From Yamagishiella unicocca (taxonomy: Eukaryota; Chlorophyta; Chlorophyceae; Chlamydomonadales; Volvocaceae), in assembly GCA_003116995.1 (NCBI GenBank), contig BDSL01000031.1:1-64000 (forward strand): a stretch of 64,000 bases of DNA, in the 5' to 3' direction. Positions 11,447-20,319 of this stretch are shown one piece after another. The notes beneath the pieces are model-generated. The model had not been told where the DNA came from, did not search any database, and saw nothing but the letters and a program-made list of their open reading frames with translations. Every line of letters starts with the position of its first letter. The first letter of the stretch is position 1. The position numbers were made by a program, and so were the translations under genes.

Positions 11447-14400
11447 GCGCCGTGGCGCCTTGCCCGCTGAGCTGGTGGGGGTTCGAGGGAAACCCGTGGA
11501 TGTCCGAAAAAAGCTGGTGGGGGTGGGGGTGCGGGTGGCATGCGAGAGCTGGTGGGGGTGCTGGTGGTTCGAGTGCGAGTGCAGGTGCGACACCTGGTGC
11601 GGCAACTGGCCGGGCGGCGGGCCGGTGAAGGAGTGGTGGGCGGAGTGAGGCGGGCTGAGGAGGCTGCCGCCGCCGCCGCCGCCGCCGGAGCGCAAGTGGT
11701 GGTTCGTGTGGAGGTGGTGGTGCAGGTCGCCGGTGGCACTGCGGCGCCGGGGGCTGGAGCTGCTGCGGGGGGTCACGAAGCGACGAGAGGTGGCCCCGGC
11801 GCCGCCGGCGGTGCCGCCGCCGCCGCTGGTGGTGGTCGCCTGGGCCTCTCCTGGCTGCCCCGCTGTCCCCCGCTCCGCCGCCCCGATGATGTCCAGTGTG
11901 GCTCTGGGGGCGTGGGCCTCCAGCAGCGAGCGGGTCTTCGGGGAGAGAGCCTCGGGGTCTCTGCAGGTGAAGGGAGGAGAGGTCAGGTGAGGTGAGGCGA
12001 GGTCAGGCGAGGTGAGGCGAGGTCAGGCGAGGTGAGGAGAGGTCAGGCTGGCTTTCAGCAGCAGCAGCTGTGGACCCGAGCAAAGACGGGTTGATTTCCG
12101 CACCCCCCCCGGGCGTCCAGTCGCAGCTGGTTCCTGGACATGGCGCAGCACCCCGGCCCGGACAGCGACACACCGAGCACCCCAGTCAGAGCGGCACCCC
12201 GCCTGCACTGTAACTTCCTCTTCCTCCTGCGCGGATCAAAGGGCTGCTCCGCTGCCCCGCCCAAGCCCCCCGCCACCTAGGCTTTCGCCCGGTTCCTTGT
12301 CGCCGAGTGGCAAATACGCCTTCGTACCCCACCCCGTATCTTCTGGACCGCCCATCTTCACCGCCTTGGTTTGTCGGCCGTGGATTCGCGGATTCTCCTT
12401 AAACCCCCCCGCCCCCGCCCCTCCCCTCCCTGGCGGTGCCGCCACTGTCTTACTGGTCCAGCAGTTGCTGCAGCAGGGCGGAATCCGAGGAGGTCGGAGG
12501 GGCGCCGTGGGGTGACATGCGCCCCCCCGCCGTTCCGCCGCCGGCTCCGGAACCACCCAGCGCCGGCTGCATCCTCCTCTTGGCCTCCCTGGAGAAGTGC
12601 CCCACGCCCTGGACAGTGGCGTGGACCTGGCCCTTGATGTTGACCTGGGGGGGGGGGGGCGGGCGGAGCGGGCCGGAGGGAGGCGGAGGGATCAGCAGGG
12701 GCGGGAAGATAGCATTAGCTTTGTAGCCCAGTCCACCAGCCCCAGACCCAGCCCACCAGCCCCAGCCCACCAGCCCACCAGCCCCAGCCCCTACCCACCC
12801 TGTACCCAGGCACCCCCTTCGGTCCCGGCAGCAGCAGCAGCAGGCCCCCGCTGCTGGACAGTGACACGGGCGTGCAGGGCAGGTGCTCCACGCGGCGGGA
12901 GGTAGCCGCGAAGCTGAGGGCGGGAGAGACCGGCGGGGGGGCCATAAAGACCGGTTACACGACATAGGGTATCATAGCTGGGGGCCCGGGGGCCCGGGGG
13001 TGCGGGGACCGGGGAAGAGGGCAAGGCGAGACGTGAGTGGATGGGGGTGACACGGTGCCTGTACACGGAAGCCGAACAGGTCATGTTCTGGACATGGAAC
13101 ACGGCAGGGGCTGTGGGACGGCGCAGGCTGGTGTAGGGCCGCATCGGGCCGCCTTCCCCTCGGGTCTGCTAAACCCTAAACCCTTGCTCCCCGGGCCGAG
13201 GCCGGTCAGGGCGGCCAGGATCGCTGGACCTCCACTTGGCGGTTGCAGTGGTTCCGGAGCTCCGGACCCGCCAACGACCTCCCCCCTCCACACCCACAAC
13301 CACTTCCGACCCCAGCACCCACAGCTGCTTGATGGCTCGGTCGTCAAGCTTGCTCAGCGCCGCCCGTACGGCTGGTCGTACGTTGATCTCCGCCACCTCC
13401 CGCAGCAGGGGCGCCAGCTCGGCGTCCATGAGTGCGGAGGAGGCGGTGGCGGGGTCGAACGAGTCGTGGTTGGCGGGGGAGGGGCCACCGGCCGCTGAGC
13501 CCAGCAGGGCCTCCGCCTCGCTGACCTCGGGCTCCAAACTGCACACCTGGCAGGAGGGGGGGGATTGCAAGGAAAACCCGTGTACGAAAGGAAGATCGTT
13601 TAGGACAGACCCGGCAGGAGGGGGGGAGTTGCAAGGAAAACTCGTGTACCGTGTACGAAAGGAAAACCGTTTAGAACAGACCCGGCAGGGAGAGGGAAGT
13701 TGCAAGAAGATCTCGTGTACGAAGGAAAACCGTTTAGGATGAGACGTTTCGAGGTAATCCGCGAATACACAGCCTACAAACCAAGAGGGATGAGGATGGA
13801 GGTCCAGAAGAGATGGGAGGCGAGAAGGGGGGAGGAAAGGAGGGCCGAGGGCCAATACACCCCGGGCGGAGAGAGAGGAGGGGGGGACCAGCAGCAAGTG
13901 GGCCGTCAGCACGGTGACAGATATTTTCATAGCTAAGTTAAGGGTTTATAGCAGGCAGATATAGCTCCCTAGCCGTCTCTCCCGCCTGGATCCACCACCA
14001 CGACACCACGACGCCACGCTTTGGGTGATGAGCTGAGCCCGGGCGGTAGCTCACCAGGGGACCCCGAATACCCCACCTCCCACCCCGCCCAGACACCTAT
14101 GTCGTGTAACCGGTATTTATGCCCCCTCCCTCGCCATGCCCTCCTCCCCACCCCCACAAACACACACCCCGCGCCCCAGCCCCGTACTCGCAGGCACGTA
14201 CGACACCGTACGACACCTTCCGGTACGGTTGCGTCGCGGGTACTCACGTGTGCGCCGTCTTCTGCAGCCCCGGCTGCTGCAGCGACCCCCTCCCTGGACG
14301 CACGAAGTTTGCCAGAACCTCCGTCCGCATGACCGAGTTGGGAAGCAGCGGGATGGCCTCCGAGCTCACAGAGTACTCGTCTAGCCGGGCCAGCAGCGCC

Positions 14401-14525
14401 GCCTCGCGATCTGAGTGGCCGGCAGCCGCGCCGACGCCAGCGCCGCCGACGGCGCTGGCGCCGGTACCTGCGGCGCTACCGCTCATGTACGGCGCATTGA
14501 GCTCCTGCAAGATAAGGCTGGCCAT
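11447..14525 (-). CDS. Unrecognised multi-exon gene or gene fragment inside LINE copy B
   Basis: Five minus-strand exons can be placed. E1 is 14,525-14,248 (ATG in a good context, gccatggcc; donor gtgagt). E2 is 13,539 to about 13,320 (acceptor gtgcag; donor uncertain). Then 12,913-12,799, 12,644-12,454 (donor gtaaga) and 11,960 to about 11,447. Phases agree across E1/E2 and across the last three exons. The junction between E2 and the third exon is unresolved, and a further small exon near 13,200-13,250 is possible. The N-terminus starts MASLILQELNAPYMSG; a middle exon contains VEHLPCTPVSLSSSGG; the last exon is rich in His, Gly, Ser and Pro. No family is recognised. The reading frame runs into retrotransposon sequence at 11,446 without a host stop, so the 3' end is missing. 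The ATG lies only 8 bp from the other retrotransposon junction. It may be a captured or transposed gene piece rather than a working gene. Confidence 0.5.
11966..12052. repeat. Short minisatellite (aggtcaggcg / aggtgaggcg)
   Basis: Alternating 10-bp blocks aggtcaggcg and aggtgaggcg repeat for about 85 bp. They lie in the intron between the last two exons of the minus-strand gene piece. Confidence 0.85.
13555..13745. repeat. Imperfect ~65-bp triplicate in an intron
   Basis: Three degraded copies of a block containing cgtgtacgaaaggaaaaccg, followed by gacccggcaggag and agttgcaag, lie between exons 1 and 2 of the minus-strand gene piece. Confidence 0.75.
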
Positions 14526-14532
14526 GGCCGCC

Positions 14533-14672
14533 GAGTCTTAGATCCGCGGTCAACAGCAGCGAAGACGTTCCTGGGGCTTGATCGGTGGCGGGAATGTATG
14601 GGGGCGCTGGAAGCTTTGCTAGCCGAGGTGCCAACCCCGTGGAAGCAAGCAGCGGCGCGGGTGATGCCAGAA
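14533..14672 (+). mobile_element. LINE copy B, right half
   Basis: This stretch starts with gagtcttagatccgcggtca, which in copy A (24,049) directly follows the sequence that ends copy B's left half. It continues collinear with copy A to gcggcgcgggtgat, then switches mid-ORF into the ~136-bp tail repeat. About 0.8 kb of copy A ORF and its 3' UTR are absent. Confidence 0.9.
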
Positions 14673-14855
14673 ACAGCATATCCATAACATGGCCCAACAA
14701 GCTAGGGATGTGGACGCCTTTAAAACTATGTGATCAATGAGTCCAAGTCTCTAACCTTTGGGGCCATGTCAGAAATGCGGTGATCCATGGTTTGGCGACA
14801 GCTTAAACAGCATATCCATAACATGGCCCAACAAGCTAGGGAGGCAAATTTTCGG
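14673..14855 (+). repeat. LINE tail repeats (~136-bp unit), about 1.3 copies
   Basis: The motif gacagcttaaacagcatatc occurs here, with aacctttggggccatgtcag. It is the same repeat that flanks LINE copy A at 22,860-23,137 and 25,468-26,130. It ends at ctagggaggcaaattttcgg. Confidence 0.9.
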
Positions 14856-15176
14856 TGTTATGGACAGGCTTGAAAATGAATCGCGGCCGGAGGCCGCGAA
14901 ATGTTTGGGTTAGGGGGGCAGAAAGATGTTCATTCCTGTATCAGTTTGACGCCTGGCCCGACAAAATGCGATTTTGGATCAAGTTTAAAAAGACGTGTAT
15001 TGAGAGCGTGAAAGATGTTTCCTGGGCTTTTTGTGAGGAAGGGGATCACTTGTTTGACGCGGTGTTACAGCCTCTGACGGAATAGCATGAACAGGATCCA
15101 ATGTATTTGAAAGCTCCTAGCAATACCAATTGCTAAACAAAGGCATAAAGCGTTTATTTGTGGGAGCCAGCATAAT
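14856..15176. other. No recognisable gene
   Basis: This AT-richer spacer lies between the LINE tail repeats and the inverted-repeat element. A 76-codon plus-strand ORF starts at 14,855 but shows no family motif. Confidence 0.6.
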
Positions 15177-15355
15177 GAGGCCTGGGTTCAGTCACGATGG
15201 GGCACCGCGTTTAGTGACGTACAGGGGGGGAAAATTGAAATCCAAGCCCAGGCCGCATCTTCTTCATTTCTTTGCAAACAATGTTATTATTTAGGGCCAC
15301 ATCGAACTTGCTGTAAGGAGAAGTCAGTGGGAAAGACGGACCTGCATTTCACGCT
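15177..15355 (+). repeat. Left terminal inverted repeat of the 3-kb element
   Basis: Pairs with 18,003-18,181. Identity falls off abruptly after catttcacgctgg. Confidence 0.85.
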
Positions 15356-15739
15356 GGTTGCCGCGCCGCTTGCAGAAGTTCACAAATCGGCATATGATAA
15401 TATTGGTTGGTTATGAACTGACGGATAGTACCGCAATCCAAGGGCCGGACAATGAAAAAGGAGCCCAGGTGCCAACTTTGCTGGCAATGCGAGTCGCGTT
15501 TGACGCAACGCACGACCTGTGGATATCGATAGGCAGTATTATATTTATTTCGTACAATGCCACGTTGTAGGCCGTGAAAGATCTGCAATGTTTCGACACA
15601 GTTTCAGCGCAGCCCGTACGCAAGGAAAGCCACACGCCCGTGGGTACCCACTCATATCGGACATAACATTCGCAACTTAGGTCAGATATACAGAGCAGTT
15701 GCTTGGCAAACAACGCCAGTTCCGCATGTATAGCGTTGC

Positions 15740-16925
15740 ATCGAACCCTCTGTGCTACCGGAGGTAATGCGGCACCTCCCGGCCTCCAAAGCGCGCAGCA
15801 AGGGTAGGTACGCTGTCAAGTCCGCACGTCCCTCCGCCAGGCGGAGTGCAAGCCAGACCCTGAGGGGCGCCGCAGCCCCAACCATGAAAGGCAACGGCGG
15901 CCGTCCGACATGCAACTTGGTACAGGGCGCGCGTACATGCAGTGGTAAATCCAAACTCCAAAGCGTGCCCCGAGGATCGATACGATATTCAGTCCGCACG
16001 TCGCTCCGCCAGGCGGGCTGCGTGCAATCCGGCGGGGCTCCAAGCCAGGCCCTGAGGGCCACCACAGCCCAACCCCAGGAAACCTGACAACGGCCGTTCG
16101 GCCTACAACTTTGCAAACAGCACATACATACGGAAAGGTACTTCACCTCCAAAGCGCGCGGCGAGAATCGATATGCTTATCAGTCGGAATGCTGTTCCGC
16201 CAGGTGCGTGGTGTGCAATAATCCGGCGGGGCTCCAAGCCACCCCTGAAGGCCACCGCAGCCCAACCCCAGGAAACCTGACAACGGCCGTTCGGCCTACA
16301 ACTTTGCAAACAGCACATACATACGGAAAGGTACTTCACCTCCAAAGCGCGCGGCGAGAATCGATATGCTTCTCAGTCGGAATGCTGTTCCGCCAGGTGC
16401 GTGGTGTGCAATAATCCGTTGGGGCTCCAAGCCACCCCTGAAGGCCACCGCAGCCCAACCCCAGGAAACCTGACAACGGCCGTTCGGCCTACAACTTTGC
16501 AAACAGCACATACATACAGAAAGGAACTTAACCTCCAAAGCGCGCGGCGAGAATCGATATGCTTCTCAGTCAGAATGCTGCTCCGCCGCCAGGTGGGATG
16601 CAATCCGACGGGGCTCCAAGCGGGCCCTGAAGGCCACCGCGGCCCAACCCTAGGAAACATGACAACGGCCATTTGGCTTACAACGTTGCACACAGCACAT
16701 ACATACAGTAATAACCCCGACCTCCAAAGCGCGCGGCGAGAATCGATACGCTTCTCAGTCGGAATGCTGCTCCGCCAGGTGGGGTGCAATCCGCCGGCGG
16801 CAGGGTTCCAGCCAAGCAAGCAAGCAAGCCAACCCTGAGGGCCACCGCAGCCCAATCCTAGGAAATCGGACAACTGCCGTTCGGCCTATCTACAACGTTG
16901 CACACAGACGTACATACTGTACAGT
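15740..16925. repeat. ~193-bp tandem array inside the inverted-repeat element
   Basis: The block ctgacaacggccgttcggcc, followed by acaactttgcaaacagcaca, starts at about 16,084, 16,277, 16,470 and 16,660. Degenerate copies lie at about 15,890 and 16,868. Spacing is 190-208 bp. Each unit also carries aaagcgcgcggcgagaatcg and a ccgccaggtg motif. Confidence 0.9.
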
Positions 16926-17039
16926 AACCACTCCAACCTGCTGCTGCTGTCCTATATTGCAGGCTCCAACAGCGCCACGCACCGGCCCATCCAGCCAAGC
17001 AAGAAGCTAGTCCACTGCCGTATATATATACGTACATAG

Positions 17040-17470
17040 TCAAAGACATTACTAGCTTTATATCCGTGCCTAGCTAGCTATACCTTTTCCGTGCCTAGCT
17101 ATTGCCGCCCTGCCGCTGCTTGCGCCCCCAACACGCAGCACCAAGCAACAGCTGCTGCCTGTGCTGCAGAAAAGCAGGTAGGTAGAAAAGCAGGTAGGCT
17201 AGGACAGCTGCGTGCAGCTGCGTGCGCATGCATACATGCATCCACACACCCCGGCAGATGCCAGCCCCGCCTGGCAGGTGCCAGCAGTTGCTGCGTACGT
17301 TGCAGATGCCAGCCCCGGCAGATCCCCGCTGTGACAGCAGATGCCGGCCCCGCCGGCAGATGCGATGCCCGCTGCGACATACAGATGCCATGCATACCAG
17401 AACTGCCGCCATGCATACCAGAACAATACCGTACCTGCAATGCATGCGTACGTTCATTCAGGGCTTTTAG
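17040..17470. repeat. Low-complexity region (gcatgca, ctagct, cagatgccagcccc)
   Basis: Short tandem and palindromic motifs such as tgcatgcatac, tagctagcta and gcagatgccagccccg dominate. Overlapping ORFs in several frames are compositional and show no conserved domain. Confidence 0.6.
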
Positions 17471-18002
17471 CAGGTGATGTCCGCCCGCGGCAGCAAACAT
17501 TATTTCTGCGCACACTGTTTGCGCCGCCTTCTGCCCCATGTACACGTACGGCCTCAATCCGTCCGCGTGTGCTGCCGCCGCCTGAACGGTTACAGGCTTC
17601 CTGTGCGTGTCACCTGAGCCCCCTGCGTGCACTGCCTACCTACCCTCAAACGCCGGGGCTGCCTGAGCTGTCTACGAGCTGTGCGTGTGCCGGCCACACT
17701 GCATGCATGCACCGCTGCCGGCGGGGCCAAGTTACCCATGTCCGACGCAACTTCTGCTTCCGTATCAGCAGAGGCGTGGATACATCGATGATGTCAAGTG
17801 AAGGTTATCGATCTAATTGGGTGATGGTAATATTGTTCTTTACCTGCGTTGTGGGTATGCTTGCATACTTGCACGGTTCGCAATGTGATTGCTGTGCAAA
17901 GCGCTGGTTGCTCTCATTACGATACAATGTTCACACATAATGCCTTCATTTTACTTGCTTAATAGTGTAAAGCCTCTGCGTTCTGGAAATTGGCAAATTT
18001 CA

Positions 18003-18181
18003 GCGTGAAATGCAGGTCCGTCTTTCCCACTGACTTCTCCTCACAGCAAGCTCGATGTGGCTCAAAATAATAACATTGTTTGCGAAGGCATGAAGAAGAT
18101 GCGGCCTGGGCTTGGATTTCAATTTTTCCCCCTGTACGTCACTAAACGTGGTGCCCCAGGGTGACGCAACCTGAGGCCTGG
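18003..18181 (-). repeat. Right terminal inverted repeat of the 3-kb element
   Basis: Reverse complement of 15,177-15,355. It begins at cagcgtgaaatgcaggtccg and ends near ctgaggcct. Confidence 0.85.
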
Positions 18182-18339
18182 CCCAGTCTTCTCAACGGAC
18201 CAGCGTACGACAGGCCAGGCTTTGACCCGTCCGGACACGGCTTTCACACAGTAAATCGACCGGAAACATGTATTTGCCTCATGAGATATGATAGGGTCAA
18301 GTGCTCGTCGCTTGCTGAGAGCAATGGATTGGGGGCTTG

Positions 18340-19110
18340 GCCGATTGTTGCCGTACGTGACTCTAGGCTTCCACCGCCGCGCCCCACTAGTGCTAAGTAT
18401 GATATTACAGAGCTGGTATGGCGCGGGGGGAGGTCTGGCTTTAACCAGGAGAGCAATTCCGCTTTCGGTGGTCCAGGCGCTCCCTTGCTGCTGAGTAGGG
18501 GCTGGAAGGGGGGAAGTGCCCGATTGTTGCCGTACGTGACTCTAGGCTTCCACCGCCGCGCCCAACTAGTACCTAGTATGATATTACAGAGCTGGTATGG
18601 CGCGGGGGGAGGTCTGGCTTTAACTAGGAGAGCAATTCCGCTTTCGGTGGTCCAGGCGCTCCCTTGCTGCTGAGTAGGGGCTGAAAGGGGGGAAGTGCCC
18701 GATTGTTGCCGTACGTGACTCTAGGCTTCCACCGCCGCGCCCAACTAGTACCTAGTATGATATTACAGAGCTGGTATGGCGCGGGGGGAGGTCTGGCTTT
18801 AACCAGGAGAGCAATTCCGCTTTCGGTGGTCCAGGCGCTCCCTTGCTGCTGAGTAGGGGCTGAAAGGGGGGAAGTGCCCGATTGTTGCCGTACGTGACTC
18901 TAGGCTTCCACCGCCGCGCCCAACTAGTACCTAGTATGATATTACAGAGCTGGTATGGCGCGGGGGAAGGTCTGGCTTTAACCAGGAGAGCAATTCCGCT
19001 TTCGGTGGTCCAGGTGCTCCCTTGCTGCTGAGTAGGGGCTGGAAGGGGGAAGTGCCCGATTATTGCCGTGCGGGACTCTAGGCTTCCACCGCCGCGCCCA
19101 ACTAGTACCT
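18340..19110. repeat. 179-bp tandem array, about 4.3 copies
   Basis: The motif cgattgttgccgtacgtgac starts at 18,342, 18,521, 18,700, 18,879 and (variant) 19,057, so the period is 178-179 bp. Each unit carries gtatgatattacagagctgg and tccgctttcggtggtccagg. The last unit stops at aactagtacctg. The array sits about 160 bp outside the right end of the inverted-repeat element. Confidence 0.95.
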
Positions 19111-19559
19111 GCCGATTGTACTGCGTTACAGGGGGACACGACCTGCTACGCGGTTCGCCACCTCCCAGCACTGCGTTATCGTTACAGGGTTGTGTTGGAG
19201 TCACAGGAGCAGCTTACCGATTTCAGACATGGTGGGACGGCCCCTACCACGATTCCACCCACCCACCCACCTGACCCGTACGTGCATTAATCCAGCACAC
19301 GCGCATGCCTCGCACCACAGTCATCACTGACTGATATCAGTTCCCCGCTACCTAGCCGTACGCATATGCCTCCCTGCACTTGGTCCACTATCCGGTCCGG
19401 CCAGATACGTACAGGATGTACCTGCTCGACCTTCGTGTTGCTCTCTCTCCCGTCATCTTAAAACAGCCATACAACAAATCCGCACCCTCCCCATCCGTTG
19501 AACTCAACTTCCCTGCCCCCGTACGTGCATTACTCCAGCACACGTGCATGCCGCCGCGT

Positions 19560-20160
19560 GCCCCTGGTGCTGCGACCCAGCGCCAGTCAGCAACTGTCCG
19601 GCCGCCCCATACCTCCGCTGCTGCTGAGACCCAGCACCGGCCAGCAGCTGTCCGGCCGCCGCATAACTCCGCTGCTGCTGCGACCCAGCACCGGCCAGCA
19701 GCTGTCCGGTCGCCCCATACCTCCGCTGCTGCTGCGACCCAGCACCGGCCAGCAGCTGTCCGGTCGCCCCATACCTCCGCTGCTGCTGCGACCCAGCACC
19801 GGCCAGCAGCTGTCCGGTCGCCCCATACCTCCGCTGCTGCTGCGACCCAGCGCCGGCCAGCAGCTGTCCGGCCGCCGCGTACCTCCGCTGCTGCTGCGAC
19901 CCAGCACCGGCCAGCAGCTGTCCGGCCGCCGCGTACCTCCGCTGCTGCTGCGACCCAGCACCGGCCAGCAGCTGTCCGGCCGCCGCGTACCTCCGCTGCT
20001 GCTGCGACCCAGCACCGGCCAGCAGCTGTCCGGCCGCCGCGTACCTCCGCTGCTGCTGCGACCCAGCACCGGCCAGCAGCTGTCCGGCCGCCGCGTACCT
20101 CCGCTGCTGCTGCGACCCAGCGCCGGCCAGCAGCTGTCCGGCCGCCCCGTACCCCTGCTG
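19560..20160. repeat. 54-bp minisatellite, about 11 copies
   Basis: The block gacccagcaccggccagcag, then ctgtccggccgcc, then tacctccgctgctgctgc repeats every 54 bp. As 54 is a multiple of 3, several frames on both strands stay open and encode 18-residue repeats (for example AGAGSQQQ on the minus strand, PPLLLRPSTGQQLSGR on the plus strand). No start, splice site or neighbouring exon marks any of these frames as the real one, so it is annotated as a minisatellite. Confidence 0.9.
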
Positions 20161-20319
20161 CTGTCGAGCCGCTGTGTGACGGCTTCGCCACCCGATCGCT
20201 CCGTTCCCCTGACGCTGCATAGGCAAGCCTTGCTGCTGCGAATGAGGTGCAGCGGAGTTGCCCTGTGCCGACCGGGGCAGGGCCAAGAGCCCCATGCAGT
20301 AAGAGCTGATACTCCGCCA

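Larger units (their letters stand above)
15177..18181. mobile_element. ~3-kb element with long terminal inverted repeats
   Basis: About 175-180 bp at the left end (15,177-15,355) reappear as the reverse complement at the right end (18,003-18,181). Examples are ttagtgacgtacaggggg on the left against ccccctgtacgtcactaaac on the right, and agtcagtgggaaagacggac against gtccgtctttcccactgact. The arms differ by scattered substitutions. The interior holds a ~193-bp tandem array and simple tgcatgca/cagatgcc-rich stretches, and no transposase could be recognised. No clear target-site duplication is visible, so the outer ends are approximate. A non-autonomous DNA transposon (MULE- or foldback-like) fits best. 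Confidence 0.7.

Noticed and set aside
10793..11776. 327-codon minus-strand ORF crossing satellite, LINE and gene piece
   Set aside because: It joins three unrelated sequences. Only its first ~110 codons overlap the credible His-rich exon.
13169..13186. Interstitial telomere repeat (ccctaaaccctaaaccc)
   Set aside because: Only two full heptamers within an intron-like region; too short to call.
17341..17940. 199-codon plus-strand ORF inside the inverted-repeat element as its transposase
   Set aside because: It begins in low-complexity cagatgcc repeats, and no catalytic motif (DDE or HUH) or zinc finger could be seen.
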